Source of the DNA: Lutimaribacter degradans
Lineage (GTDB): Bacteria > Pseudomonadota > Alphaproteobacteria > Rhodobacterales > Rhodobacteraceae
DNA: 64,000 nt
Assembly: GCF_023703375.1 (NCBI RefSeq)
Contig: NZ_JAMQGO010000005.1
Coordinates: 158,878 to 222,877, forward strand
Direction: 5' to 3'
A model generated the notes under the pieces. The model made no database searches and was not told where the DNA came from. It worked only from the letters and a program-made list of their open reading frames with translations. Numbering within the stretch: the stretch's first letter is position 1; every line of letters starts with the position of its first letter. This document shows positions 8,037-18,289 of the stretch, in pieces. Both the position numbers and the translations under genes were made by a program.

Positions 8037-10430
8037 ATGATCAACGCATTTGCTGCGCTTGGGCGACGCCCTGCCATGCCCACCGCCATACTGCGCCGCG
8101 TTGGCGGCATGTTTTTCCTTTTGATTGCAATGGCTTTGACCGGCCTGCCGGAACCGGCATCGGCACAATCCTATCGCTTTACCGATGTGCGCATCGAGGG
8201 CAATCAGCGGATCGAGCCGGGCACGATCATGTCTTACGCGGGAATCGCCCGCGGCGAGACGGTTTCGGCCGCTGGCCTGAACGATGCCTACCAACGCATC
8301 TTGGGCTCGGGGCTGTTTGAAAGCGTCGAGATCGAACCGCGCGGCAGCACGCTGTTGATTTCGGTTACCGAGTTTCCGACGATCAACCGCATCTCGTTCG
8401 AGGGCAACCGCCGCATTGATGACGATGTGCTGCAACAGGTCATCGAATCCGAGCCGCGCCGCGTTTTCAGCGCCTCGGTGGCAGAGCGTGATGCCACGCG
8501 CATCGCCGAGGCCTTTAACAATGCCGGTCGTCTTGGTGCGCAGGTCACGCCGCGCATAATTCGTCGGGGTGACAACCGGGTCGACCTGGTGTTCGAGATA
8601 TTCGAGGGCGGCCTGGTCGAGATCGAGCGCATCGGATTCGTCGGAAACCAGGTCTACTCCGACAACCGTTTGCGCCGCGTTCTGGAAAGCAAGCAGGCGG
8701 GCCTGCTGCGCGCCTTCATCCGCAAGGATACCTTCGTTGCCGACCGGATCGAATTCGACAAGCAGGTGCTGAACGACTTTTACCAAAGCCGCGGCTATGT
8801 CGATTTCCGCACCACCGGCGTCAACGCCGAGCTGACGCGGGAACGCGACGGGTATTTCATCACGTTCAACATCTACGAAGGTCAGCAATTCCGCTTTGGC
8901 GAAATCACAACGACGACGGAACTTGGCGAGGTTGACCCCGATGAGTTTCGCGATGCCTTGCGGGTGCGGCCGGGCGTGGTCTATTCACCCAGCGTCGTCG
9001 AGAATTCGATTGCACGGCTGGAGCGTTTGGCGATCCGAAAGGGTCTGGACTTCATCCGGGTCGAGCCGCGCATCACGCGCAATGACCGCGACCTGACGCT
9101 GGATGTGGAATTTGCCATCGTGCGCGGGCCGCGTATCTTTGTTGAGCGTATCGACATCGAAGGTAACGCCACGACGCTCGACCGCGTCGTGCGCCGGCAG
9201 TTCCGCATTGTCGAGGGCGACCCGTTCAACCCCCGCGAGATCCGCGAAAGCGCGGAGCGCATCCGCGCGCTCGGGTTCTTTGAAACGGCCGATGTAAACG
9301 CGCGCGAAGGGTCCAGCCCCGACCAGGTGGTCGTCGAGGTTGATGTCGAAGAAAAGCCGACCGGGTCACTGTCCTTTGGGGGTGCCTTCTCTTCAAGCGA
9401 CGGTTTTTCGTTGCAGGCCGCGTTGACCGAAGAGAACTTTCTCGGGCGTGGGCAGCGCGTGTCGCTGTCCTTGTCGGGGGCCGAAGACAACCGTGTTTAC
9501 CGGCTGCAATTCACCGAGCCTGCCTTGCTCGGGCGCGACCTCGAGTTCGGCATCGACGTCGGGTATATCGAAACCGATAACCTTGACTCCAACTATGACA
9601 CCGATCTGGTCCGCTTCCGGCCCAGCCTGGGCTTTCCCGTCGGTGAACGCAGCCGGCTGAACCTGTTCTACCAGGCCGAAAGCGTGAACATGGAAGCCGA
9701 CTATGAAGAGTTCACGGCACCGCTGCCCGCGGTTGTCACCGGCAGCGTCATCTCGGACGAGGCTGGCCTGGGCCGCGTTCTGACCAGCTCGGTTGGCTAC
9801 ACCTACTCATACGACAGCAAGATCAACGGCCTGAACCCGAATGCTGGCTGGCGTTTCCAGTTTGGCCAGGAATTTGCCGGGCTGGGCGGGGACAACAAGT
9901 TCATCCGGACCACTGCCAAGGCCTCTGCGGAAACCTCGGTTCTTAACGAAGAGGTCACGTTGCGCGCGTCGCTGGAAGGCGGGGCCCTGACCTTCAGCCA
10001 GGGCACGTCACGTGTGACCGATCGTTTCAACATCGGCGGATCGATCATGCGCGGCTTCAGCCCCGATGGCATCGGCCCGCGCCAATATGTCGACGACGGG
10101 GCGGGCAACGTCATCAACGACGCGCTGGGCGGCAACATCTATGCCGTGGCCAAGCTCGAGGCCGAGTTCCCGCTGGGCCTGCCCGAGGAATACGGTATTC
10201 GCGGTGGTGCCTTCTACGATGTCGGTTCGGTCTGGGGGCTTGACGATTCCTTTGCATCGGGCGCGTCGGGCATTCAGTACGAGGACCGGTCATTCCGTCA
10301 CGTGGTGGGCCTGTCGATTTTCTGGAATACGCCGATCGGGCCGCTTCGCTTCAACTTCACCAAGGCGCTTGAGAAAGAAGCTTTGGACGACGAACAGAAA
10401 TTCGACGTCACGCTCTCGACCCGGTTCTGA
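8037..10430 (+). CDS. bamA: Outer membrane protein assembly factor BamA
   Basis: BamA is the central beta-barrel of the BAM complex that folds and inserts outer-membrane proteins. The protein has about 797 residues. A hydrophobic signal peptide ends in EPASAQS, followed by five POTRA repeats (starts such as FTDVRIEGNQRIE, INRISFEGNRRID and IERIGFVGNQVYS). The C-terminal barrel contains the MRGFSPDGIGPR loop and ends in aromatic Phe (LSTRF), as BAM substrates do. The ATG at 8037 follows GGGGATCAG; later in-frame ATGs exist but would shorten the signal peptide. Its stop overlaps the skp start by one base. Confidence 0.95.
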   Translation: MINAFAALGRRPAMPTAILRRVGGMFFLLIAMALTGLPEPASAQSYRFTDVRIEGNQRIEPGTIMSYAGIARGETVSAAGLNDAYQRILGSGLFESVEIEPRGSTLLISVTEFPTINRISFEGNRRIDDDVLQQVIESEPRRVFSASVAERDATRIAEAFNNAGRLGAQVTPRIIRRGDNRVDLVFEIFEGGLVEIERIGFVGNQVYSDNRLRRVLESKQAGLLRAFIRKDTFVADRIEFDKQVLNDFYQSRGYVDFRTTGVNAELTRERDGYFITFNIYEGQQFRFGEITTTTELGEVDPDEFRDALRVRPGVVYSPSVVENSIARLERLAIRKGLDFIRVEPRITRNDRDLTLDVEFAIVRGPRIFVERIDIEGNATTLDRVVRRQFRIVEGDPFNPREIRESAERIRALGFFETADVNAREGSSPDQVVVEVDVEEKPTGSLSFGGAFSSSDGFSLQAALTEENFLGRGQRVSLSLSGAEDNRVYRLQFTEPALLGRDLEFGIDVGYIETDNLDSNYDTDLVRFRPSLGFPVGERSRLNLFYQAESVNMEADYEEFTAPLPAVVTGSVISDEAGLGRVLTSSVGYTYSYDSKINGLNPNAGWRFQFGQEFAGLGGDNKFIRTTAKASAETSVLNEEVTLRASLEGGALTFSQGTSRVTDRFNIGGSIMRGFSPDGIGPRQYVDDGAGNVINDALGGNIYAVAKLEAEFPLGLPEEYGIRGGAFYDVGSVWGLDDSFASGASGIQYEDRSFRHVVGLSIFWNTPIGPLRFNFTKALEKEALDDEQKFDVTLSTRF

Positions 10431-11029
10431 TGCGGCTCTGGGCTGCCTGTCTCGGGGTCTTGGTGGCACTGGCCACGCCCCTTGCCGCCCAGTCGCTTTC
10501 GGAGGGCGAGCCGGTCATTCGCAGCCCGGTTTTGTCGATCAATTATGATCGGTTCTTTTCGCGCTCGGCGCTGGGAAAAGAGCTGGTGGCCGAGCTCGAG
10601 GCCGAGCGTATCCTGCTGGAGGCCGAGAACCGGCGTATCGAAGCCGAGCTTGAGGCCGAGGAGATCGAGCTGACCAAGGCGCGGGAAACCATGCCCGCCG
10701 ACGAATTTCGCGCCGCGGCCCAAGCCTTTGACGAAAAGGTGCAGAACATCCGCGACGAGCGCCGGCAATTGGCGCTGGAACTGACGGAAAAGGGCGACAC
10801 GGTGCGCCAGCAATTCGACGAGGCCGCGTTGCCCGTGCTGACACGGATCGTGCGCGATGCCGGTGCGGCGGTCGTGGTTGATACGCGCTCGGTCGTGCTG
10901 ACGCTCGATGCGATCGACATCACCGACCTCGCGATCGCGCGGCTGGATGCCGCGCAATCCACCGAACTGGACGATGCCGAGGAAAACGCCCCCGACGATG
11001 CGGCCGACCCCGAGCCAATCGACCCCTGA
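10430..11029 (+). CDS. OmpH/Skp family periplasmic chaperone
   Basis: Periplasmic holdase that carries unfolded outer-membrane proteins to BamA, encoded immediately downstream of bamA as is usual. The protein has 199 residues with a signal peptide (RLWAACLGVLVALATPLAAQS). A long charged helical region at ~50-130, rich in Glu/Ala/Arg (ELEAERILLEAENRRIEAELEAEE...), forms the coiled-coil arms. A short beta region and an acidic tail (DDAEENAPDDAADPEP) follow. The start overlaps the bamA stop (TGATG). Confidence 0.9.
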   Translation: MRLWAACLGVLVALATPLAAQSLSEGEPVIRSPVLSINYDRFFSRSALGKELVAELEAERILLEAENRRIEAELEAEEIELTKARETMPADEFRAAAQAFDEKVQNIRDERRQLALELTEKGDTVRQQFDEAALPVLTRIVRDAGAAVVVDTRSVVLTLDAIDITDLAIARLDAAQSTELDDAEENAPDDAADPEPIDP

Positions 11030-11104
11030 CTCTTGCGCGCTTGCCCCGCCGAGGGGGAGTTGCTAGGGACGGCTGGCAGCCGTTACAGACCAAGGAAACC
11101 ACAT

Positions 11105-11569
11105 ATGAGTGACACGCTGAAAAGCGCCGATATCCAGTTGATCCAGCGCATCCTGCCGCATCGCTACCCGTTTCTGCTGGTCGATCGCGTCACCGATATC
11201 AACGGAACATCCAGCGCCGTCGGGCTGAAGAATGTCACCATGAACGAGCCGCATTTCCAGGGCCATTTCCCGGGAACGCCGATCATGCCCGGAGTCACGA
11301 TCGTCGAGGCGATGGCCCAGACCGCTGCCGTGATGGTGGGCGTGGCGATGGACCTGGCCGACCGCGATTTGCTGATCTATTTCATGGGTATCGACGGCTG
11401 CAAGTTTCGCCGCAAGGTCGTGCCGGGCGACCGGCTGCGGATGGAGCTGAGCACCCTGCGCGGCAAGCCGGGTGCGAAAGTCTGGAAATTCAAGGGCGTG
11501 GCCACGGTGGATGGGGACATGGCCTGCGAGGCCGAGTTTACCGCCATGATGGACCTGCCGCAGGAGTAA
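11105..11569 (+). CDS. fabZ: (3R)-hydroxymyristoyl-ACP dehydratase
   Basis: FabZ dehydrates 3-hydroxyacyl-ACP in fatty acid elongation and competes with LpxA for hydroxyacyl-ACP. The protein has 154 residues with a hot-dog fold. The catalytic His is in [12 protein letters not shown] (about residue 54) and the Glu in IVEAMAQ (about 68). The ATG at 11105 follows AGGAAACC; the longer frame from 11033 lacks a ribosome site. lpxA begins 6 bp after its stop. Confidence 0.96.
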   Translation: MSDTLKSADIQLIQRILPHRYPFLLVDRVTDINGTSSAVGLKNVTMNEPHFQGHFPGTPIMPGVTIVEAMAQTAAVMVGVAMDLADRDLLIYFMGIDGCKFRRKVVPGDRLRMELSTLRGKPGAKVWKFKGVATVDGDMACEAEFTAMMDLPQE

Positions 11570-11575
11570 CCCCGC

Positions 11576-12361
11576 ATGGCGAGCCTCATTCATCCATCTG
11601 CGATCATCGAAGAGGGCGTGACGCTGGGCGAGGGCGTGCGCGTGGGCCCATTCTGCCATGTGGGCGCCGACGTGACCCTGGCTGACGGGGTCGAGCTGAA
11701 AAGCCATGTCGTGGTGGGCGGGCATACGAGCATCGGTGCCGACACAATCGTCTTTCCTTTCGCGGTGATCGGCGAGATCCCGCAGGACCTGAAATTCAAG
11801 GGAGAGCAGACACGGTTGGAAATCGGCGCGCGCAATCGCATCCGTGAACATGTGACCATGAACACCGGCACCGAGGGTGGCGGCGGCCTGACGCGCGTGG
11901 GTGATGACGGGCTCTTCATGGCAGGTTGCCATATCGCGCATGACGCGCAGGTGGGCGACCGGGTGATTATCGTCAACAACTCGGCCATCGCCGGCCATTG
12001 CGTGATCGAGGATGACGTGATCGTGGGCGGGCTGTCGGGGGTGCATCAATGGGTGCGCATCGGGCGCGGCGCCATCATCGGCGCGCTGTCGATGGTTGCC
12101 AATGACGTGATTCCGCACGGTCTCGTGCAGGGACCGCGCGGTAAACTGGACGGGCTGAACCTGGTGGGGTTGAAACGCCGTGGTGTGGCGCGCGCCGACA
12201 TCACCGCTTTGCGGGCCGCGTTCCAGATGCTGGCCCAGGGCGAAGGCACCTTTCAGGATCGGGCCAATCGACTGGGCAAGGAAACCGAAAGCGATTATGT
12301 CCGCCAGATCGTCGATTTCGTCACCGCCGGAACCGACCGGCATTTCCTGACGCCGCGTTAG
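11576..12361 (+). CDS. lpxA: UDP-N-acetylglucosamine acyltransferase
   Basis: LpxA catalyses the first step of lipid A synthesis, acylating UDP-GlcNAc at O-3 from hydroxyacyl-ACP. The protein has 261 residues. The N-terminal two thirds is a left-handed beta helix of hexapeptide repeats (VTLGEG, VRVGPF, VTLADG, ...), and the C-terminal part is helical. The conserved IREHVTMNTGTEGGGG and GCHIAHDAQVGD segments include the catalytic-region histidines. It forms an operon with fabZ, lpxI and lpxB. Confidence 0.96.
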   Translation: MASLIHPSAIIEEGVTLGEGVRVGPFCHVGADVTLADGVELKSHVVVGGHTSIGADTIVFPFAVIGEIPQDLKFKGEQTRLEIGARNRIREHVTMNTGTEGGGGLTRVGDDGLFMAGCHIAHDAQVGDRVIIVNNSAIAGHCVIEDDVIVGGLSGVHQWVRIGRGAIIGALSMVANDVIPHGLVQGPRGKLDGLNLVGLKRRGVARADITALRAAFQMLAQGEGTFQDRANRLGKETESDYVRQIVDFVTAGTDRHFLTPR

Positions 12362-12364
12362 GCC

Positions 12365-13261
12365 ATGCTGGCGTTGATCGCAGGGAGGGGTAGTTTGCCC
12401 GCGGCGGTGGCCGCGGCGCAGAAGGTGCCGCCGCTGGTATGCGCGCTGCAAGCCCAACCGCCCGACACGCTGAAACCTGACCTGACATTCCGGCTGGAAA
12501 CGCTGGGTAGCCTGCTGGGGCAACTGCGGGCGCGGGGGGTGACCGATGTCTGCCTGTGCGGTGCCATCGACCGCCCCGACCTTGACCCTGCCGCGCTAGA
12601 CGCGGAAACCGCGCGGCTGGTGCCTGTCCTGCAACAGGCGTTGGGGCAGGGGGATGACGGGGCCTTGCGCGCGGTCATGGGCCTTTTCGAGCAATCGGGT
12701 TTCGCGATCCGCGCCGCGCATGAGCTGGCCCCCGGCCTGCTGCCAACCGCCGGCGTGCTGACCAAGCGGCAACCGCAGCAGGGGCACCGGGCCGACGTGG
12801 CCACCGCGCTTGAGGTGCTGGCCGACCAGGGACGCGCCGACCTGGGGCAGGCCTGCGTGGTGCGGCGTGGCCAAGTTCTGGTGCGCGAGGGCGAGGAAGG
12901 CACCGATGCGATGCTGGCCACGCTTGCCCAACAGGGGGGGGATGGCAGCTGGGATGGCGACCCGATCACATGGTCTTTCGACCTGGCCGGTGACCTGATC
13001 GGCCAGGCCGCCGACTGGCTGTCGAACACGGCTGAACGCAGCCCCGACGCGCCCGGCGCGGGCGCTATCCTGTTCAAGGCGCCGAAACCGGGCCAGGACT
13101 GGCGCGCCGACCTGCCCACGATTGGCCCTGTAACCGCCATTCGCGCGGCCGAGGCGGGGCTGGATGGTATCGTGATCGCAGCGGGCGGGGTGATCGTGTT
13201 GGATCGCGCGCAGGTGGTGGCAATCTGCGACGCGAAGGGCCTGTTCCTGTGGGTGCGCTGA
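12365..13261 (+). CDS. lpxI: UDP-2,3-diacylglucosamine pyrophosphatase LpxI
   Basis: LpxI hydrolyses UDP-2,3-diacyl-GlcN to lipid X and UMP by attack on the beta phosphorus. It replaces LpxH in alphaproteobacteria and was formerly DUF1009. The protein has 298 residues. It has the N-terminal LALIAGRGSLPAAVA segment, the central VCLCGAIDRPDL region, and the C-terminal IVIAAGGVIVLDR...AKGLFLWVR end typical of the family. It starts 3 bp after lpxA and overlaps lpxB by 13 bp. Confidence 0.93.
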   Translation: MLALIAGRGSLPAAVAAAQKVPPLVCALQAQPPDTLKPDLTFRLETLGSLLGQLRARGVTDVCLCGAIDRPDLDPAALDAETARLVPVLQQALGQGDDGALRAVMGLFEQSGFAIRAAHELAPGLLPTAGVLTKRQPQQGHRADVATALEVLADQGRADLGQACVVRRGQVLVREGEEGTDAMLATLAQQGGDGSWDGDPITWSFDLAGDLIGQAADWLSNTAERSPDAPGAGAILFKAPKPGQDWRADLPTIGPVTAIRAAEAGLDGIVIAAGGVIVLDRAQVVAICDAKGLFLWVR

Positions 13262-14418
13262 CGGTTTTCCTGATCGCGGGCGAGGCCTCGGGCGACCGGC
13301 TGGGCGCGGCGCTGATGGCGGGGCTGAAAACGCTGCATCCCGAGGTGACCTTTCAAGGAGTGGCCGGCCCGCAGATGCAGGCCGAGGGGATGGAAAGCCT
13401 GTTCGCGATGGAGGAACTGTCGGTGATGGGGCTGGCAGAGATCCTGCCGAAATACCGCCATCTGAAACGCCGCATCGCGCAGACCGCGCAGGCGGTGTTG
13501 GACGCAAGGCCCGACGTGCTGATCACCATCGACAGCCCCGATTTCTGCCTGCGCGTGGCGCGGCAGGTCAAGGCGGTCCGCCAGGTTCGCTGCGTGCACT
13601 ACGTGGCGCCCACCGTCTGGGCGTGGCGGCCGGGGCGGGCCGACAAGATGGCGCAGGTGATCGACCAGGTGCTGGCGCTTTTCCCGTTCGAGCCGCCCTA
13701 CATGGAGGCCGCCGGAATGCGCTGCGATTTCGTGGGGCACCCGGTGGTGGCCGAGCCCGTCGCAACCGATGCGCAGGTGCGGGCCTTTCGGGCCGAACAT
13801 GGCCTGGGCGATGCGCCGCTGCTGCTGCTGCTGCCGGGCTCGCGCAGGGGCGAGGTGGGGCGGTTGATGCCGGTTTTCTCGCAGGTCTGCGCGCAATTGC
13901 GCCAGGCACGCACGCAAATGCGCGTCGTTATTCCGGCGGTGGCCCATGTCGCACCGATGATCGAGCAGGCAACGGCGGGTTGGGAAGGGCCACCCATCGT
14001 GCTTGACCCGCGTGGGGCAGCGCCGGGTGCTTTCGCGGCGCAGAAACGGGCGGCTTTCGCGGCGGCGAATGTGGCCTTGGCGGCGTCGGGCACCGTGTCG
14101 CTGGAACTGGCCGCGAATGGCACGCCGATGGTCATCGCCTATGACATGAACTGGCTCAGCCGTCAGATCATTTCGCGGATGGTGCGCGTCGATACAGTGA
14201 CCTTGGTGAACCTGGTGTCAGAAACCCGCGCGGTGCCGGAATTCATTGGGGCCAGGTGCCGGGCCGACCTGATCACCCCGGCGGTGGCCGGGGTGCTGGA
14301 CGCGCCGGATGCACAGCGCGCGGCGATGGATCTGACCATGGAGCGGTTGGGCCGGGGGCAGGCCGCGCCGGGGCTGCGCGCGGCCGAGGCGGTTCTGTCG
14401 GGGCTGGGCCTGGCCTGA
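13249..14418 (+). CDS. lpxB: Lipid-A-disaccharide synthase
   Basis: LpxB joins lipid X and UDP-diacyl-GlcN into the lipid A disaccharide at the inner membrane. The 389-residue GT-B/GT19 enzyme has LIAGEASGDRLGA at the N-terminus, HYVAPTVWAWRPGR, LLPGSRRGEV, and VSLELAANGTPMVIAY in the C-terminal nucleotide-binding half. The start is GTG at 13249 inside lpxI, indicating coupling. Its TGA abuts the stop of the convergent selO gene with no gap (TGATCA). Confidence 0.94.
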   Translation: MGALTVFLIAGEASGDRLGAALMAGLKTLHPEVTFQGVAGPQMQAEGMESLFAMEELSVMGLAEILPKYRHLKRRIAQTAQAVLDARPDVLITIDSPDFCLRVARQVKAVRQVRCVHYVAPTVWAWRPGRADKMAQVIDQVLALFPFEPPYMEAAGMRCDFVGHPVVAEPVATDAQVRAFRAEHGLGDAPLLLLLPGSRRGEVGRLMPVFSQVCAQLRQARTQMRVVIPAVAHVAPMIEQATAGWEGPPIVLDPRGAAPGAFAAQKRAAFAAANVALAASGTVSLELAANGTPMVIAYDMNWLSRQIISRMVRVDTVTLVNLVSETRAVPEFIGARCRADLITPAVAGVLDAPDAQRAAMDLTMERLGRGQAAPGLRAAEAVLSGLGLA

Positions 14419-15840
14419 TCAGGTGCCGCAAAAGGTCTGCTTGACCTCTTCATGGGGTTCGGGCGGACGTTTCAGATCGGCATCGTCGACGTGGTCGTCA
14501 AACGGGTGCGACAGCGCCTCCACCAGCCGTTCGAAGGGCGCGAAATCGCCCCGCGTGGCCGATTGTATCATCTGCTCGACCCGGTGATTGCGCGGTATGA
14601 TCGCGGGGTTCGTGGCACGCATCAGCCCCTGCGGGTCATCTTCGCGGGCAATCCGGTCTTGCCAGCGCGTGGCCCATGCATCGAATCCGCTTGGGTCGGC
14701 GAACTGGTCACGCGCTGTGCCATCGGCCAGCCCGCGGAACGTGTTGGTGAAATCTGCGCCATGATCCTGCATCAGTTTCAGCAGATCCTCGATCAGCGCG
14801 GTATCGCCGCCTTCGTGCGAGGCCAGCCCCAGCTTGCGGCGAAACCGCAAGCGGCGCTCGCCTTCGACGCGCGCCGGCATCGAGTGGATCATTTGCGTGA
14901 ATTGCGTCACCGCCGCGTCCTGGTCGGGCATCAGGGGGACCAGCGCCGAGGCGAGTTGCGCCAGGTTCCAGGCGATGATCTGGCCCTGTTGATCATAGGC
15001 GTAGCGCCCGTAACGGTCGATCGAGGAATAGACCGTGACCGGGTGATAGGCATCCATGAAGGCGGCCGGACCATAGTCGATCGTTTCGCCCGACAGCGTG
15101 GTGTTGTCGGTGTTCATCACGCCGTGGATGAACCCCGCCGCCAGCCAGTCGGCCACCAGCGCGGCCTGACGGTCGATCACCGCGTCCAGCATCTCGGCCG
15201 GGTCGGCGGCGTCGGGGTAATGGCGGTCACGGGTGTAGTTGAACAGCGCCTCAAGTGCCTCGAGATCGCGGCGCGCGGCGAAAAACTCGAAGGTGCCCAC
15301 CCGGATATGGCTGGCCGCGACACGCGTCAGCACCGCGCCGGGCAGCGCGCCCTGTTCGCGGTAGACCGGATCGCCCGTGGCCACCGCGGCCAGTGCACGC
15401 GTCGTGGGGATGCCCATCGCGTGCATTGCCTCGGACAGCACGTATTCGCGCAAGACAGGCCCCAGCCAGGCGCGCCCGTCGCCCATGCGGGAATAGGGTG
15501 TGCGCCCCGACCCCTTGAGCGCGATGTCGCGGCGGTGGCCCGCGCGGTCGACGACCTCGCCCAGCAGAACGGCGCGGCCATCGCCCAGTTGCGGGGAGAA
15601 ACCGCCGAACTGGTGCCCGGCATAGGCCTGCGCCAGGGGCATCGCGCCCTCGGGCGTTTCGTTGCCTGAAAAGATGCGGGCCAGCATGTCGGGGTCGCCG
15701 TCGTCAATGCCCAGTTCATCGGCCAGCGCGTGGTTGAAGCGGATCAGCCGCGGGGTTCCCACGGGCTCAGGCGCCTGCAAGGTGAAGAACCGCTGCGGCA
15801 GGGTTGCGTAGGAGTTGTCGAAAGGCAGGTGCAATGTCAT
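14419..15840 (-). CDS. selO: SelO/YdiU family protein adenylyltransferase (pseudokinase)
   Basis: SelO is a pseudokinase-fold enzyme that transfers AMP from ATP to protein hydroxyls; in E. coli it responds to oxidative stress. The protein has 473 residues. It has the conserved [34 protein letters not shown] (nucleotide-binding Arg/Lys region), HGVMNTDN and DYGPAAFMD motifs. The ATG at 15840 begins the typical [15 protein letters not shown] start. The C-terminus (EVKQTFCGT) has a Cys three residues from the end, where some family members carry selenocysteine. It converges on lpxB. Confidence 0.92.
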   Translation of the reverse strand: MTLHLPFDNSYATLPQRFFTLQAPEPVGTPRLIRFNHALADELGIDDGDPDMLARIFSGNETPEGAMPLAQAYAGHQFGGFSPQLGDGRAVLLGEVVDRAGHRRDIALKGSGRTPYSRMGDGRAWLGPVLREYVLSEAMHAMGIPTTRALAAVATGDPVYREQGALPGAVLTRVAASHIRVGTFEFFAARRDLEALEALFNYTRDRHYPDAADPAEMLDAVIDRQAALVADWLAAGFIHGVMNTDNTTLSGETIDYGPAAFMDAYHPVTVYSSIDRYGRYAYDQQGQIIAWNLAQLASALVPLMPDQDAAVTQFTQMIHSMPARVEGERRLRFRRKLGLASHEGGDTALIEDLLKLMQDHGADFTNTFRGLADGTARDQFADPSGFDAWATRWQDRIAREDDPQGLMRATNPAIIPRNHRVEQMIQSATRGDFAPFERLVEALSHPFDDHVDDADLKRPPEPHEEVKQTFCGT

Positions 15841-15881
15841 GATACAAAGATAACCCTGATACGCATCTTTACCAAGCCCCC

Positions 15882-16331
15882 TCAGCGCAGAACGCGGGTC
15901 ATCAGGCTGGATTTCTCGCGCAGGCGAAAGCCCGCGCGGGCATAAAGCTTTTGCGCGCGCTCGTTGTCGCGGCCCACCTCCAGCGACAAGCCGCACAGCC
16001 CGTGTTGCGCCAGCGCGGGCATCAGGCCCAGCAGCACCTCCATCCCCATGCCGCGGCCACGCACGGGCGGGCGTATCCAGAATTCGTCGATCACCCCGTC
16101 GATGCCGCCCAGCTTGACCGAGTAGCCGAAGGAAATGACGATATAGCCCACCGGGCTGCGGCGCGGCCCGATCAGATAGGCCACGCCCAGCGGCGTGCCA
16201 TCCAACAACGGCGTCAGCGCGGCGGTGCGCTGCGCCTCGTCGCTGTCGATCCCTTCCTCGGCATGATTGGCCGTGACCATGGGCAACAGGCGCGGCAAGT
16301 CGTCGGGCGTGGCGATGTGCAGCGATGTCAC
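15882..16331 (-). CDS. GNAT family N-acetyltransferase
   Basis: A 149-residue protein with the GNAT acetyl-CoA site: [18 protein letters not shown] (R-G-x-G-M type loop) near residues 85-100, followed by [21 protein letters not shown], the usual C-terminal signature. The substrate is unknown. The start is GTG at 16331, overlapping the stop of the upstream nucleoside hydrolase by 4 bp (GTGA), so the two form an operon. A longer frame to 16535 overlaps the hydrolase coding sequence and is rejected. Confidence 0.85.
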   Translation of the reverse strand: MTSLHIATPDDLPRLLPMVTANHAEEGIDSDEAQRTAALTPLLDGTPLGVAYLIGPRRSPVGYIVISFGYSVKLGGIDGVIDEFWIRPPVRGRGMGMEVLLGLMPALAQHGLCGLSLEVGRDNERAQKLYARAGFRLREKSSLMTRVLR

Positions 16332-17269
16332 AGGCGGGCCAGCCTTTCGGTCAAAAGCGTGAAGAAGCCCGTGGCGTCGATATCGCCCATGAACATCGCA
16401 TTGGGCGCTCGGCCCGAAACGCCCCACCAATCGGCCACTGTCATGCCCATTGTCAGGTCGGACTGCGTTTCGATTTCCACGTTGACGTGGCGCCCGGTGA
16501 ACAGGTCGGGCCGGATCAGGTAGGCGGTGACACACGGGTCATGCAGCGGCGCGCCGACCGAGCCATATTTTTCCTTGTCGAACCGTTCGAAGAAGTCGGT
16601 CATCTGCGCCACGGCCACGCCCACGGGGGTGCCAAGGGCGCGGAACGCCTCGTTTCTTGGCGCGGTGACAAGGGCCTTGTGGGTAACATCGAGCGGCATC
16701 ACCACCAGCGGCGCGCCCGATTTGAACACGATGCGCGCGGCCTGCGGATCGACATAGATGTTGAACTCGGCCGCGGGGGTGATGTTGCCGACCTCGAAAT
16801 AGGCCCCTCCCATCAGAACGATTTCGGCCACCCGCGGCACGATGTCGGGCGCCTTTTCAAAGGCCATGGCAATATTCGTCAACGGCCCCAAGGGGCACAG
16901 GGTGACGGTGCCCTCGGGCTCGCTACGCAGCGTGTCGATGATGAAATCCACCGCGTGAGCCTTTTGCAGGGGCATCGCGGGCGGGGGCAGATCGGGGCCG
17001 TCGAGCCCGGTCTTGCCGTGCACATGCTCGGCCGTCACCAGATCACGGCCCAGGGGGCGGTCGCAACCGGCGTAAACCGCGATATCGGTGCGCCCGGCCA
17101 GTTCGCACACCATCCGGGCGTTGCGCGCCGTCAACTCAAGCGGCACGTTGCCCGCCACGGCCGTGATGCCCAGCACCTCGAGATCGTCCGGGCTGGCCAG
17201 CGCCAGCAAAATGGCAACGGCGTCGTCCTGTCCGGGATCGGTGTCGATGATGATCTTCCTGGGTAGCAT
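16328..17269 (-). CDS. Nucleoside hydrolase (inosine-uridine preferring family)
   Basis: Hydrolyses ribonucleosides to base and ribose for salvage, using a tightly bound calcium. The protein has 313 residues. The signature [12 protein letters not shown] is at residues 6-17, with the Asp cluster that binds Ca2+. [21 protein letters not shown] and the C-terminal [10 protein letters not shown] (fourth metal ligand) follow. The ATG at 17269 has GAGG 7 bases upstream. It is cotranscribed with the GNAT gene. Substrate preference cannot be read from sequence. Confidence 0.92.
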   Translation of the reverse strand: MLPRKIIIDTDPGQDDAVAILLALASPDDLEVLGITAVAGNVPLELTARNARMVCELAGRTDIAVYAGCDRPLGRDLVTAEHVHGKTGLDGPDLPPPAMPLQKAHAVDFIIDTLRSEPEGTVTLCPLGPLTNIAMAFEKAPDIVPRVAEIVLMGGAYFEVGNITPAAEFNIYVDPQAARIVFKSGAPLVVMPLDVTHKALVTAPRNEAFRALGTPVGVAVAQMTDFFERFDKEKYGSVGAPLHDPCVTAYLIRPDLFTGRHVNVEIETQSDLTMGMTVADWWGVSGRAPNAMFMGDIDATGFFTLLTERLARL

Positions 17270-17392
17270 GGCGGCCTCGTATTGCGTTTGGGGGACAGTG
17301 GCAACCAAGCTGCACATTGTCCATGACCGCGCATTGCGCAGGCGCGCGTTTCCGCCCATTCTGCCACGAAAGATCACGGGGGGAGAGGGCAT

Positions 17393-18289
17393 TTGGCAGA
17401 GCCGGTTCAGGTATATTTGCACGCAGGCGCGCACCGCACCGGAACCAGTAGTTTCCAGATGTGCCTTGATGTGAACCGGGCTGCGCTGACTGGCGCGGGG
17501 TATGACCTGGCCTATCCCGGGCGCGACGGCATTCCCGGTGGCAAGCTCAAGATGAAACTGCCCAGCCCCCGCCACGGGTTGCGAAAGGCCAAGGGGTTTG
17601 CCGGCCCGGCCCGCGACGAGATCGACAGGCACCGCGATGGTCGGCCAGGGCTGATCCTGTCGGAAGAGAACATCCCCGGCCGGATGCTGCATTTCACGCA
17701 AGGCAAGTTCTACCCCGCCAAGGAGATTCGTGCGCGGGTGCTGGCGCAGGCGTTGCCGGGGCCGGTGGCACATCTGCTTTACGTAGTGCGCCCCTACGAT
17801 CAGCTTTTCGTATCGGCCTATCGCAAGCGGGCCGAGGATATCCCGGTTGAGCCGTTTGACGAGGTGGTCCCCGGCCTGATGCAGGTGGATGAAGGCTGGC
17901 CCGAACTTATCGCCACGTTCCAGGCCCATCTGGCGCCTGCCAAGTTGACGGTCGTGACCTATCGCGCGCGCGGGTCCAGCCGCGATTTGCTGTCACGGCT
18001 GGTGCCCGACCTGGATGCCGATGCGCTGGCCGAGCCGGAGCGGCACCTGAACCTCAGCCCGACCGACGCCGCGTTACAAGATCTGCAGCGCCGTTATCAC
18101 GCGGGCGAAACCCTGTCGAAAAGGCAGTTCAAAGAGATCATGGCCCGCCATGCCGACAGTCGCGGCAGCCTTGGGCTAGCCGAGTTTCCGGCCGCCGAAA
18201 AGGCCAGATTGGACGCCCGTTATGCCGCCGACCTTGCGCGGCTGGCGCGGATGGATGGCGTGACGCTGGTCGATTCTGCGGGTGTTTAG
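17393..18289 (+). CDS. Sulfotransferase-like protein
   Basis: 298 residues. The N-terminal VYLHAGAHRTGTSSFQ resembles the 5'-phosphosulfate (PAPS) loop of sulfotransferases (usually P-K-T/S-G-T-T). LLYVVRPYDQLFVSAYRKR resembles the 3'-phosphate region (R-x-P-x-x-x-x-x-S). The start is TTG at 17393 after GGAGAGGG; no better start exists. Roseobacters carry many such proteins of unknown substrate. Function is predicted from these two motifs only. It diverges from the nucleoside hydrolase. Confidence 0.7.
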   Translation: MAEPVQVYLHAGAHRTGTSSFQMCLDVNRAALTGAGYDLAYPGRDGIPGGKLKMKLPSPRHGLRKAKGFAGPARDEIDRHRDGRPGLILSEENIPGRMLHFTQGKFYPAKEIRARVLAQALPGPVAHLLYVVRPYDQLFVSAYRKRAEDIPVEPFDEVVPGLMQVDEGWPELIATFQAHLAPAKLTVVTYRARGSSRDLLSRLVPDLDADALAEPERHLNLSPTDAALQDLQRRYHAGETLSKRQFKEIMARHADSRGSLGLAEFPAAEKARLDARYAADLARLARMDGVTLVDSAGV

